Below are positions 37,982 to 49,642 of a DNA stretch of 64,000 bases, piece by piece. Each line of letters begins with the position of its first letter. The stretch's first letter is position 1. Origin of the DNA: Atrina japonica. Lineage: Eukaryota; Mollusca; Bivalvia; Pterioida; Pinnidae. The stretch spans positions 124,001 through 188,000 of the forward strand of contig BROG01000641.1 in assembly GCA_030159075.1 (NCBI GenBank). The letters are read 5' to 3'. Made by a program: the position numbers and the translations under genes. The notes under the pieces were generated by a model. The model saw only the letters and a program-made list of their open reading frames with translations. It was not told where the DNA came from and ran no database searches.

Positions 37982-38173
37982 CTATTGTGTCTCCCAGCAA
38001 ACCCTGGTTTAGCGATTCGCTGTAGGCTGGGACATAATCAATATAAAAGAGTTTTTTTGTTACAACTATAGTTCTAGTTGATGATTGCATGAATAGTTCT
38101 CCCAGGCAACAACTTTTTGATAAAATATAATTCAAGAAAAAACACTTTCCAGACTTGCTGGGAGACGCAGTAG
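37982..38173. mobile_element. 192-bp inverted-repeat MITE
   Basis: Left CTATTGTGTCTCCCAGCAAA, right TTGCTGGGAGACGCAGTAG: inverted ends matching at most positions, with a perfect TCTCCCAGCAA core. No clear target duplication. Confidence 0.65.
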
Positions 38174-38699
38174 GTTTGAAACCATCAAGTCTCTGTGAGA
38201 ATGGTTTTATTTGCAATGGCATCATTACTTATCTTGTCTTTTAATATAGGTATAAAAAAATAATACAATTTGAAATACATGTATCAACCTTTCAAAATAA
38301 AATATCGAAGGGTCAAACTACAAAGCCCCTGTTATCCCTCATTGTGTCCCTAACTCATACAGAGCCTACAGGGAATTATTATAGGGTTAGTAGGCCAATA
38401 TTGAAATCACTGATTAATAAACCTATATTACAATTGCATTTACAAAATCTATGACAATACTTGCATTATTTAAATTTAATTAATAGAAGTCACGAAAATC
38501 TAGAAATTATCAACAAGTCAAAAGCAAAAATTCTGGGACTCATGTAGTCAGGATCAGCTGCGGCTCTCCCGAAATCTAAGGCATGTTGTTTCAACAGAAT
38601 TTATTGCAGTGTTTTCAATTTAGTATCTGCAATTCAAACACATGGATGATGAAGAGCTATACCGTCTATGATGCTTTACGAGTTCCTTACAAATATTTT
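38174..38699. other. non-coding stretch
   Basis: Nothing recognised. Confidence 0.4.
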
Positions 38700-38953
38700 C
38701 TGATTCAGATAAGATGGAGTAACCTTTTGATTATCATACGGATGATTCTACTCACTTTTCAGTTATGACAAGCCACACAGGAAAAATGTTTTATTCCTCA
38801 CTGGATACTCTCTTATGTATAGTGACAAGTATGAATGATTACTCTAGTCCATGTAATTATATTCAGCTTTAGTACCTAAATTCTAAACTAGTCCTGGTGA
38901 AAAAAAATTTTTCACAAGACTCCATACCACCAGGTTACATGGATTTTACTTTA
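38700..38953 (+). repeat. dispersed repeat, copy 1 (copy 2 in PDPK1 intron 1)
   Basis: Shares GGAGTAACCTTTTGATTATC, CTCACTTTTCAGTTATGACA, ACTCTCTTATGTAT and TTCACAAGACTCCA with 56901-57160 in the same orientation. Neither copy shows terminal repeats that I can see. Confidence 0.8.
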
Positions 38954-39992
38954 ATGTGTCCACTACCTGTACACTGTATATATCACAACCCAAACCGATA
39001 AATGTTGACTTACAGGCTTTTTAGATAAATATTTGGTTTCAAGTCAATTTAATTATTTTCAATTCATCAAGTAATTATAACAACCAAAAACTTATGTTTA
39101 AGTAAAGTTTTAATCTTAAACAATCTGTGAAAAATTAACAGAATCTTACATAATTGTTTGTTATGGACAGGAAAATCTTAAAACCAAAGGGAAAGAACAC
39201 AGCTATCCAAAATGAGGCTCTGTTGAGTTCAGGATTGTCATATTCTTTCCCAAGGTTATTTGGTCTTCTCTGTTCATGACACACAATCATGTGTGATTCT
39301 ATTTCTCCTACACTTCCAGGCTTTACAACAGGGTAAACGTCCATAAACCATGTTGGCGATAGATTGTGTGTCTATGATGTTATAGCGCATGTTAGGCCAA
39401 ATTTCTGCCCCGATTTCAAGTGACAGAGTTATCTTTTCAAGGGTAATCATTGGCTTTTATGGGCAAATTTGGAAGAATATCAACGCTGTGTAGGTTTTTT
39501 TTCCCCCAAGCAAAACACAGTCCAAGTCAAAGGGTCCTAAGGACAAGCATCACTGGAACTGTAGTTTCAATTGGCATGTTAACACTTTTTACTTGAAATT
39601 AGTCCATAGCTTACAATGTATGTCCTTATTTCAGGCATTCCTAATTTCAGGCTCTTTACCAACATTTCTGCAACATAAATCTGGGAATTTTCCTTACGAA
39701 CAGTATACATGTATTTTTAAATGTATACATGTATGTTCCTGCCAATTCATACAAAAACTGACTTATTTATGGTCTGTAACATGTATTAATCCTGGCAAAA
39801 AAAAAACCAAAAAACAGTAAGTTGTTGCCTACTTTCTAAAGCATGTCACTTACGGGCATTTTCCATATTGTTACATGTACATCATTTGCACATGATTAAT
39901 GCACCCCAGATTTCTCTTCTTCAGAGACAGAAAGTACTGATCAATTAAATCCCTTTCTCACTGGACAAGATTGTGCTATAAACTTGAAAAAT
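38954..39992. other. non-coding stretch
   Basis: TTAGGCCAAATTTCTGCCCC at 39393 is one end of the 52.4-kb MITE family without a partner. No gene. Confidence 0.4.
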
Positions 39993-40004
39993 AAATAAAT
40001 GCAG

Positions 40005-40205
40005 AAAATTCGATTGGGGCCTGGAAATTTAAGCAAAATTTTACTGAAGTTGGGAAATCTAAAATTACACAATACTTTTTGAAAATACAAGAATCAAATC
40101 CACTGTCATTTTGACTTCAAGTGGGGAATTTCAAATGCAAATTGGGGGAAAAAAGTACATTTTTTGCATTGGAAATGGGGCCTTATTTTGGGTCTTTTAG
40201 ATTGG
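40005..40205 (+). mobile_element. diverged relative of hAT-like MITE family 1
   Basis: GAAGTTGGGAAATCTAAAA and TTTGCATTGGAAATGGGGCC resemble the interior and 3' part of family 1. Its ends are eroded. Confidence 0.45.
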
Positions 40206-40491
40206 GGATTAAAACAATGGTTCAACCTTAAAAATCTGTTACACAACATGACTTCCTTCTTTAATTTTGGCTTTTTTCCATGAACTAAATATTATTAACA
40301 ATTCCATTACCAAAAGTTATAGCTTTACAATAAAGGTAAAAAGAAATGCTAAAGACGATTCTTTCAGTCAATAAGACTTCATCAGTTGAGCTCAAATTTA
40401 ATGTATTTATATTTCGGAAAAAAAAAATCAAATCATACATGTACAAGGTCAAATAATAAACCTACATGTATTGGCAAATCCATCTAAGAGT
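40206..40491. other. non-coding stretch
   Basis: Nothing recognised. Confidence 0.4.
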
Positions 40492-40501
40492 ACCTGCTGT
40501 A

Positions 40502-40772
40502 GTCAGTAGCGCGCTCGACTCTTGATCGTGAGGTCGTGAGTTCGAGTCCAGCCGGCAGCAGGTTGGTTTCCCGTCTGTCGGATGAGACAGTAAAAACCAT
40601 GGTCCTGTGTCACAGTAGGTGTTGGCACGTTAAAGAACCCTCACTACTCAATGGCCGTAAGTGCCGAGCATAGGCCAAAATTTGAAGCCCTTCACCGGCA
40701 TTTGGTGACGTCTCCATATGAGTGAAATATTCTTGAGTGGGACGTTAAACAACAATAAACAAACAAACAAAA
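40502..40772 (+). mobile_element. tRNA-derived SINE, RUDI/V-SINE-like (family 1)
   Basis: tRNA-like head GTCAGTAGCGCGCTCGACTC with B box GAGTTCGAGTCC, then GATGAGACAGTAAAAACCAT, core GGCACGTTAAAGAACCC, CACTACTCAATGGCCGTAAG and GTGCCGAGCATAGGCC, tail TTCTTGAGTGGGACGTTAAA and an AAACAAACAA end. A 10-bp duplication ACCTGCTGTA flanks it (40492-40501, 40773-40782). The head is slightly 5'-truncated. The likeness to molluscan RUDI is from memory of its layout. Confidence 0.88.
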
Positions 40773-41091
40773 ACCTGCTGTAAAAATAATTTACAATTTT
40801 AGCCCTAATACTAGTACATAAATACTTTTATGAATTTATGCACTCTTCTACATGCAAGCTAGGGTTTTTATCTGAATCTTGTTAGGAAGGATGTACAAGG
40901 AAAAAAATGAAACTGCAAAACAGCATTGGAATATGTAAAATTTATCTGGAAATTTTGCTAACATTATATATATCCTGACAAATAGCCAAACTATGCCACC
41001 AACTCAGGCTAAGAGGATCAAGAATGATAACTCTAACACAAAAATGAAACAAATACTGGTTCACTTTCATACTCAAGATGATTGATTACAT

Positions 41092-41118
41092 ATTTCTCTC
41101 TCTCTCTTTGTCTCTCTA

Positions 41119-41209
<91 letters not shown>

Positions 41210-41212
41210 ATC

Positions 41213-41251
<39 letters not shown>

Positions 41252-41260
41252 CAGACAGAC
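41092..41260. repeat. (CT)n-(TA)n-(GA)n microsatellite
   Basis: CT-rich to about 41172, TA to 41239, then GAGAGA and ACAGACAGAC. Confidence 0.95.
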
Positions 41261-41369
41261 AGACAGATAATGGGTTAAAAAATTTTAACATCAGGTTGAA
41301 CTGATTTATAGTCGAAACACCCGTGGTAGCAATGACTAATGTAAACAAATCAACTAAAACTACCTGGCT

Positions 41370-41464
<95 letters not shown>

Positions 41465-41588
41465 AAGAGACAGACAGACAGATAATGGGTTAAAAATTTT
41501 AACATCAGGTTGAACCGATTTATAGTCCAAACACCCGTGGTAGCAATGACTAATGTAAACAAAACAACTAAAACTACCTGGCTAGACT
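41240..41588. repeat. tandem segmental duplication around TA microsatellites
   Basis: About 130 bp (GAGAGA, GACAGACAGA, GATAATGGGTTAAAA, GGTTGAACTGATTTATAGTC, CACCCGTGGTAGCAATGACT, CTACCTGGCTAGACT) occurs at 41240-41372 and 41461-41588, separated by a TA run (41374-41460). The copies differ at only a few positions. Confidence 0.9.
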
Positions 41589-41599
41589 TCAAAACTCTA

Positions 41600-42399
41600 T
41601 TACTGGCAGGAACTGTGCCATCGCTAGCTGCATTGCTATCTGATCAGAACCACAATCAAGTAAATTTATATTTCATTCTCTTGCAAAAAACAGAATTTAC
41701 AGCACTTTTGCCAGTCTTCGTTTTTTAATTAAGTTTCAATGTGTTTTCAAATGGCATCCTAGTTCAGAAATAATAATGTGAGAGTATGCAAATGAAACAA
41801 GTTTCAAATTAGACACAAAAAAGTATTTCAACAGTTAATTCTCAGGTAACTATTTTCTACGGCACAAGTGAAAATAGTTAGGTAAATCCAATGGCATTTT
41901 GATTTTTGTACGGTATAGCCCTAGGATGCTTAATTGAATACACGGAACCCCCCCCCCCTCCCCCAAATAAAAACTGATAAACCCTTTGTTTTGGCCCCAC
42001 AACCTGATGTTCCACTACCAACATTAACAGGAGACAAAGATAACTCTGGGTGATAGAATATATCCTTATACTTGATCACTGCATCTTTGAGACCTACTTA
42101 CTTATGAACATCTACAAACTGTACTCATATCTCCATAAGATCTTCACAGTACAAACAAGAAATGACAGGATCTAGACTAGACAAACAAATTCTCAGAATA
42201 TCTATACTATAGCTTCATGTAATACAAAGGATTTACATACATTGTATGAACATTATCTTAAACCATTGTGTACAATTTGACTTATCAATCTAAAGTCATT
42301 ATTTTTTGTAATGTCTCTGCTTTTGAATCATTTTCAAATATTTTAAACTTTCGCAAGGTACTATGTCAATCTTATACTTAGTTCAGTGATGTATGTAAC
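41600..42399. other. non-coding stretch with short C-run
   Basis: CCCCCCCCCCCTCCCCC at about 41949. Nothing else recognised. Confidence 0.4.
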
Positions 42400-42705
42400 T
42401 ATGTATACATTGTTGATTCATTAGAGGGGCCACTTGTTGGCATGTATAGATTGTAGATCCATTAGAGGGCCACTTGTTGGTATGTATACATTGTAGATCC
42501 ATTAAAGGGGCCACTTGTTGGCATGTATAGATTGTAGATCCATTAGAGGGGCCACTTGTTGGTATGTACACATTGTAGATCCATTAAAGTGGCCACTTGT
42601 TGTTATGTATACATTGTAGATCCATTAGAGGGGCCACTTGTTAGTATATATACATTGTAGATCTATTAGAGGGGCCACTTGTTAGTATATGTACATTGTA
42701 GATCA
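42400..42705. repeat. 41-bp tandem array, about 7 units
   Basis: Unit of the form ATGTATACATTGTAGATCCA followed by TTAGAGGGGCCACTTGTTGGT. Units drift (GCATG/TATG/TAGTATAT) towards the 3' end. Confidence 0.92.
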
Positions 42706-45182
42706 TTTTCTCATTTTTAGAATTGCCTTGAAAGTTGAATCAATTTTCTTTTGCCCCCTTGCAAATAATGAAGCCCTCCATAATCCTAGCTGTGATGTTT
42801 GACAGCTAAATTTTGGCCTTTTCTAAATGACCTACAGATAAGAAGTTACCAAAGGTATTCTGAAAGCATTTGCTCTCTATGGGGATACTTCAATTGCCAA
42901 AATCTTATCATCTTGGAAATTGATCTATTTTTAGAAACATGGTTTTCCCATAATACAAAGAGCTGTTGCAATGCCCCAGATACCAGTGCGAATATCAGAA
43001 TAAACTCAAAACATTTCTGTTCACGTTTCAGACAAACTTACAAATGTATGAAATAGCTATTAGATATACAAAAATACTCTGAACTCTTGATTTGTTTTTT
43101 TTCCCTTTAAAATGCACTTGTCCATTGACAACCAAACTAAAAAAATTCACTTGTCCTGACGGTAAATGTAATGGGTCGGGCAAGTCTGGCATAGGATTTC
43201 ACCACCCTGCCTATTACAACAACAATGACAAGTCCCCCAGTTTCTTACAATCCAAATCTAGTTGAAACCTGCCAATAACTTCTGAGAAGTCATGATCGAT
43301 GTAAAATCTTTGCAAATTATATACTAAATACATGTATATGACAAACACAGACTGCCTGTGACTCAGTCAACCTAAAAATTAATGAGTGACTAACAAATTG
43401 TTGAGTGACATTGAAGGAAATGGCATTGAAATAGAATTTACGTTAGACTTTGACACAAGAAAAACCTCAAAATATCAATATGCAAACTGAACATCAATAA
43501 TACTAAGAGGAAATTGTTTCACTATCTACAAAACCAAAAATCAAGTTTACAAAGGAAATAGATTTTAAATATTCCACTCTACTGGTTTCATTGTTAATAG
43601 ATATACATGTAAATATAATAACATTTTCTAAGTAAAATCTACCATGAATTAAGTACTTTGTTACAAGGAAACACATACACACAAGTCTAGTTTCCCCCTC
43701 CTACTTGAAGTGCAGATAAATGTTCAGAAATATTACAAATGAGGGCAAGAATAGACCATATTGTATCAGGCATACAATATGTACAATACTTCGCCTTGAG
43801 CCAATACAGCTGACCTTGACCCGATACGACTGTACTCGGACATAATACAGGGTCAGTATCAAAACACCCATTTCATGACACCTTAATTAGCCAAAGACTT
43901 AAAATAACCAACAAAAGCTAACTAAAACAATAAATTTATGTGAAGACGATATAAACAAAACAGACTTCGATGATATCCCTTATACTACTTCTACAGTTGG
44001 TGCTCATTCAATAATTTCATTGTAATTATTACGTCACAATGAGTTCGTTTTAAGCAAGTGACGTCAGTCCAATGCAGTTGCTGTTGTACATTTTGTATAC
44101 AATAGATCTGCATCATTTTAAATGCTAGAAAAGTTTTATAGGCCCTAGATGTACCTAAAGAACAGTTGTACAGACACGAAATTTATAGTCTTCGCTTCAC
44201 ACGAAATTTATAGTCTTCGCTTCATATTTATTTACACATTTATCTGTTTATACATTTATTTATTTATTTACACATTTATTTACTTATTTAAACATTTATT
44301 TACACATTTATTTACTATTTATACATTTATTCATCCATTTACACTTTTTATCTATATACAAACTCTGTAAATAAGTTTAATGGTTGGTATAAGAATACTT
44401 TCAATTCATTTTCAACATCGAATAATATTGTGAATGTTCATACCTAATTCATTTAGTATTTCAAATTTTCAGCTTTTCTGAAATTAACTCATCATGATGC
44501 ATCCACGAAAGGACTTGAACCACAAAGCATTGAATGATCGGAGTTTGAGGTTCTTTTAACCAAATGACCACTTTGGAAATTTAAAATGAACAGGCTGGTT
44601 ACATGCAAATTCTGCCGTGGCCATTACATTTGGAATGCAGGAAATGAATAGCTAGCTACAAGGGACCTGGAATAATTTGGTCTTAGTAGGTTTCTTTATT
44701 ATTTCTTTTTGTTTTATTAAACATGAATGTCTTATAACTGGAAATTGTGTCAGTGCAATATTTCATCTCCATCCGAAATTTTAGCTTTGAAGTATAACAG
44801 TTGTATTGCTGGCTTCATTATCTAACTGCTAAATTACATTTCTGGTGCAACTAATTTGTTAATTTTAATAACCCCTTATAGCTGTTAAGGTGATGTTCTG
44901 GTCGCCTATAATTATTTCCATTGTTAATCGGTAGTTCTTTCTCCTAGGACTAAGTAAATTCATTGTAAAAACTTGAGTATACAACATCACCGGTACACAA
45001 CCCCATATAAAAAATAGTGGAATTCACACCTCGCAGCTCCAATGGTCATACAACAACCCTGGCTAACAACTGGCAGCTCACATTAGTCATAACGAATTGC
45101 TTTTTTATCTTAATAAATGTATTTTTACGTAGGCATATAGATTTATAAATTATCTCTTTTTCTGGCAAAATTATTGGGGCAG
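42706..45182. other. non-coding stretch
   Basis: A decayed hAT-like patch at 43110-43205 (TTCACTTGTCCTGACGG, GGGCAAGTCTGGCATAGGAT). Two CRE-like words at 44029 and 44057. ATTTATTTAC-type low-complexity sequence at 44215-44350. A tRNA-like B box (minus, about 44500). No gene. Confidence 0.4.
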
Positions 45183-45452
45183 TGGCTGCCGCCCCTACTC
45201 TGACGCCCTTGGATATATGGACAGCCACTGCCCTACTCTGACGCCCTTGGATATATGGACAGCCACTGCCCTACTCTGACGCCCTTGGATATATGGACAG
45301 CCACTGCCCTACTCTGACGCCCTTGGATATATGGACAGCCACTGCCCTACTCTGACGCCCTTGGATATATGGACAGCCACTGCCCTACTCCGACGCCCTT
45401 GGATATATGGACAGCCACTGCCCTACTCTGACGCCCTTGGATATATGGACTA
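45183..45452. repeat. 38-bp tandem array, about 7 units
   Basis: Unit GGACAGCCACTGCCCTACTC followed by TGACGCCCTTGGATATAT, almost invariant (one T to C change near 45391). It is GC-richer than its surroundings and so homogeneous that recent expansion is likely. Confidence 0.95.
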
Positions 45453-46199
45453 ATGTTTCTACAGAAAAGGAATGTTACTCCACAAGTACCATATCTACAT
45501 TTGTACTTGTCTAATGGGAGGTAACTTATAGAGAAGCATTGTGTACTTACATTACATGAATCTGTTGTGTGGAATTTACATCTGAATGACCATGTCTATT
45601 TCTGTCAAAAAAAATAAAATAAAATAAATAAATAAATAAAAAAAGTTAGAGTTAAGACTATGTACATTTAGCAAAGATTGATGAATATACATGAACATGT
45701 AAAAAGCTAGAGGGAATTACAGTCTCTGACACTGTCTTGAATCTCAAAACTGCAGAAAATAAATAATTAAATTGTATATGTACAAGAATGAATTGAATGT
45801 TGAATGAATGGGCAGATGAATGACTGGATAGGTGGATGGATGGGTGGGGTATTTAGGTAGATAACAGGATAGGTAAATTGAAGGATGCCCGAACGGATGG
45901 ACAGCTGATATAAAAAAAATAGTTGATTGGGTAAAGTATAATTAATAATAACTGAATATATGCATGGATAAGTGCTACATGTTCATGTATGTACTGGCTA
46001 GGTGGATAGATGAATAGCTATTTAGATGAATGAATGAAGTATCAACCTGTACATTAGCAATATGTTTTTCTTGTACAATATACATCATAGATCTATGAAA
46101 CTGTATATTACTGCATTTAAATTCATCAACCAGACAGCCCTAATATATTATATATGTGGTTAATAGTCATATATATAATATATTAGGGCTGTGTTTCAC
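45453..46199. other. non-coding stretch with GAAT/GGAT-rich low complexity
   Basis: An AAAT tract at 45609-45642. GAATGAATGG, GGATAGGTGGATGGATGG-type sequence at 45790-46040. An inverted AATATATTATATATG / CATATATATAATATATTAG pair at 46140-46190. Confidence 0.5.
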
Positions 46200-46215
46200 A
46201 ATATATATATATATA

Positions 46216-46281
<66 letters not shown>
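46200..46281. repeat. (TA)n microsatellite
   Basis: A TA run with one AATT interruption. Confidence 0.95.
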
Positions 46282-46284
<3 letters not shown>

Positions 46285-46687
46285 TGATAAATAGCATATC
46301 ATCATGTATCACGATACATGTATATCATATTGTTCGAAATATTTTATGTAACATTGGAAATAGTAGTGTGAAACAGAAACAGTGAATGTAGGACTATAAA
46401 TTTATAATTATTCATTGCACATTGGTAGCTTATTTTAGACAAAAGAGATAATTAGTTCAGAGCGCTTTGGCAACACCAAAGCACATTGACACCAGAATAC
46501 TAATAAAAGAACCAACATATTTCTGTATTAATTTTTCTGAAAAATATCTATATTTTTTTTTATATCAATACATTGTATCAGTTGATACAATATCACAATA
46601 TATCATTGTATCAATATACTGTTACACCCCTATAATAGATGCATAGAAATATTACATTACACTGCTACAAAATTGTATGTACTATTA

Positions 46688-46921
46688 CAGGGGTTCAAAA
46701 TTGTTTTTTAGATACCGTACTCAAGTCCAGGACTTGAAGAGTAAATTTCTTGCAAGTCCAAATGAGAAATTTCAAAGTCTGTGCTGAACTGTTTTTAAGA
46801 AGTAATACAGTAAAAGTAAATGAATGTAAGTCCCTCAAACTTCGGGTATTTCTAAACGCCAAGTCCCAACCTGACTTGACCAAGTCCCGGACCTTCAGAC
46901 TTGGGGAATTTTGAACCCCTG
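46688..46921. mobile_element. hAT-like MITE, 234 bp, 5-bp TSD
   Basis: Ends CAGGGGTTCAAAATTGT and GGAATTTTGAACCCCTG, flanked by TATTA on both sides (46683-46687, 46922-46926). The interior has repeated CAAGTCC/GACTTG words in both orientations. Confidence 0.85.
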
Positions 46922-46984
46922 TATTACTTACATGTATTATTGCTTTACAAAATCTAAAAATTAAAAAGCTAATCTACTCTTGAC

Positions 46985-46986
<2 letters not shown>

Positions 46987-47021
<35 letters not shown>
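46987..47021. repeat. (TA)n microsatellite
   Basis: Short TA run. Confidence 0.9.
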
Positions 47022-47026
<5 letters not shown>

Positions 47027-47499
47027 ATACACATTGAAGGTCATTCATGTACTGTTAAACAAATCAACACACAAAATGTCTTCTACATGCAGTATGTATT
47101 CCTTTAAATTGATCAATAAAATTTAAATGTGGTCAAATGGAAACAACAAACCATGTTTATGGTACATATGTACTACAATACATGTACCTGTGCCAATAAA
47201 AATGTCGATATTGTTAAGTTCAGGTATATTTACTTTCTACTCCAAAAGATAATTCAAGACTAGGTGTACTCTTTATCATGTGAAATCTGTTTTATTTTAT
47301 ACACATTATATACGGCTTTATGTTTTATCATTAGGTGTACTCGTTATCATGTGAAATCAGTTTCATTTTATACACATATACAGCTTTATGTTTTATCATT
47401 ATGGTCGTATGTGTGTAAATATAGCTAACAGAAAATGTTCTGAAATGTTCCATGCAGACGAACATTTGTTGAATTAACGGCGTAAATAACTCTTTATGA

Positions 47500-48180
47500 T
47501 CAAAATGATACCTTCCTGATGTAATCAAGTGAGAGTAATGTAATCCAAATGAAATAGTGATGTAAACAAGTGAGAATAAAGTGAATAAAAGAAAATTATG
47601 AGAACAGGTGAGAATGATGTAATCCAAGTGAAATAGTGATGTGATCAAGTGAAAATGATAAGAACAAGTGAGAATGATGTGATTATCATTATGTGAGAAA
47701 GTAATGTGATCACATGAAAGTAATGTGATCAAGTGAGAATATGATCAAGTGAGAATGATGTGAAAAGATAGTGATATGATCATGTGAGAGAGTAATATAT
47801 AATCAAGTGAGAATGATGTGGACAAGTGAGAATAATATAAATATTATGATCAAATGAGAATGATATGATCAAGTGAGTGATGTGAACAAGCATATAATAT
47901 AATCATGTGAGAGAGTAATATTATATAATCAAGTGAGAATGATGTGGACAAGTGAAAGTGATGTGATCAAGTCAGAGTAATATGATCAAGAGAGGATGAT
48001 GTGAACAACTGAGTGTGATGTGAACAAGTGAGTAATATGATCAAGTGAGAGGGATGTAATCGAGTGAGAATGTGAACAAGTGAGAGTGATGTGATAAAAT
48101 GATATGATCAAGTGAAAATGATGTTCACAATCAAATGAGAGTGTGAACAAGTGAGAGTGATATAATTAAGTTAGAGCTAT
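47500..48180. repeat. degenerate short tandem repeat (GATCAAGTGAGAATGATGT)
   Basis: Irregular reuse of GATGTGATCAAGTGAGA, AACAAGTGAGAATGATGT and AATATGATC over about 680 bp with no fixed period. The minus-strand frame at 47331-47732 with Ser/His/Leu repeats is an artefact. Confidence 0.8.
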
Positions 48181-48204
48181 TTGCTTCACAATCTCACAAC
48201 AACA

Positions 48205-48500
48205 GTTGTCAGATGACAACAAAGATCACCAAAATAGGTGTAAATTTCCAAAATAGATATTTGACACCAGCTGTCAGATTTAAAGGTCAAAGGACTGGTA
48301 AAATTTTGATTTCTTTAGTTCAGATTAAACATTTTAAAAAGTAGGTCAAAAGTCCAGGTACATGTACCAAATGAAGGCTCTGGTCATAAGAAATATACAC
48401 ATGTTTGTGAAATATCAAAGCCCTATTCCTCATGGCTTAAAAGATATAGTCAAGGTTCAAGTTTTAAAAACTAGTTCAAAGTCCAAGGTCAATACAATGT
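48205..48500 (+). repeat. dispersed repeat (copy 2 of the 32.8-kb family)
   Basis: ACCAAATGAAGGCTCTGGTC, GAAATATCAAAGCCCTATTC and TTAAAAGATATAGTCAAGG match 32826-33255 in order. It is adjacent to the hairpin that follows. Confidence 0.75.
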
Positions 48501-48502
48501 AG

Positions 48503-48616
48503 GTCAAAAGTTCTAAATCCTAACTTTTAGTCCTAACTACCATGGCAATGCATCACTGATTGGTCAGTTCCATGACAATTAGGACTGAGACTTAGGATTT
48601 AGGACTTTGGACCTTT
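48503..48616. repeat. hairpin MITE, about 41-bp arms
   Basis: Left TTCTAAATCCTAACTTTTAG then TCCTAACTACCATGG. Right CCATGACAATTAGGACTGAG then ACTTAGGATTTAGGACTTTG. The arms pair at most positions around a loop of about 25 bp. Confidence 0.8.
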
Positions 48617-48805
48617 TGTAAAACTGGCCCCAGAAGTCTAAACAAGGAAAAGAATATATATGACTATGATGTAATTTCACTATTTCAGATTATTCCAGAG
48701 CAGGACTCTACAACACTAAAAAGTTCACTCTTCATTTGGCCAGTGAACCAGAAATTTTACTAGCCAGCCAGAAACTTTTACTCGCCAATATATATATATA
48801 GCTAT

Positions 48806-49250
48806 ACATAGCTGTCAACATTAGGAAATTTGTCTGGGGTAGAAAACTTTTTACATTGTCATTCTGATATATATGCGTGTACCAGCTGTGTCGAAATAAG
48901 TGAAAGGTTGAGGGGGTGTCCCCCTTCCGAAATAACAAGAAAAAATTGTAATTTCAAACGTCAATATCTGCCATTTTATGCATCTAAAAGGGAATTATTG
49001 TCAATAATATTGATGATATATATATCACATTTCTTTTAATTTTCTAGTCGACTTTGATATTTTTCAGGAATAGATATATAGACTTTATTTTGAAGTTTTA
49101 ATACATGTAATATATACATGTACACACACAGCTTGGGAGACTCAAAATTATATTATGGTCATTGTGTTATATTTTTCTCGGTGGTAGACAAGCGGTAGAT
49201 GAATAGAAAAATTGGTAGACTACTGCCGAAATCGGTAGACTTGACAGGTA
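48806..49250. mobile_element. possible DNA-transposon remnant with CTGTCAA ends
   Basis: Left TAGCTGTCAACATTAGG, right GTAGACTTGACAGGTA. Only 7-8 bp of the ends are clearly inverted. GGGGTAGAAAA and GGTAGAC words recur near the ends. No coding sequence. Confidence 0.35.
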
Positions 49251-49252
49251 TG

Positions 49253-49256
<4 letters not shown>

Positions 49257-49282
<26 letters not shown>
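49257..49282. repeat. (TA)n microsatellite
   Basis: Short TA run. Confidence 0.85.
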
Positions 49283-49283
<1 letters not shown>

Positions 49284-49553
49284 TGTGTATGTGTTCTTGT
49301 CAAAAAAATTCTGCAGGATGAAATGGAATAAAACATTAATTTTTTAAGCTGACATGACTTTTTATTGTTTCAATCCATTTAAAACAAGATTATTAACTGT
49401 TGTCTTTTTTTAATAAATCCGGGAGTGTTCATATGCCTATATTTTTCATATTTGTTGCTCTAATATTGAAGCACACTTAAACTCTGTTTTTGAATTTATA
49501 ACGCTGGTTTCTTTTCGACAAAATTTACAAAACACAGTGTTCTGTACGTTAAA

Positions 49554-49642
49554 ATCGAGAGTCAAACACCCGATCGTCAGACAAACACCTACAAAGTTCT
49601 TTATAAGGTTTTTGACCGACAATCAGGTGTTTGACTCTCGAT
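49554..49642. repeat. 29-bp inverted repeat (hairpin)
   Basis: Left ATCGAGAGTCAAACACCCGA, right CAGGTGTTTGACTCTCGAT. 25 of 29 positions pair around a 31-base loop. The loop itself repeats part of the arm (CAAACACCT). Confidence 0.85.

Noticed and set aside
37929..38225. 98-codon minus-strand open frame
   Set aside because: It spans an inverted-repeat MITE (37982-38173) and has no recognisable domain.
44490..44575. tRNA-like minus-strand sequence with B box GGTTCAAGTCC
   Set aside because: No complete acceptor or anticodon stems could be assembled; most likely a SINE or tRNA pseudogene fragment.
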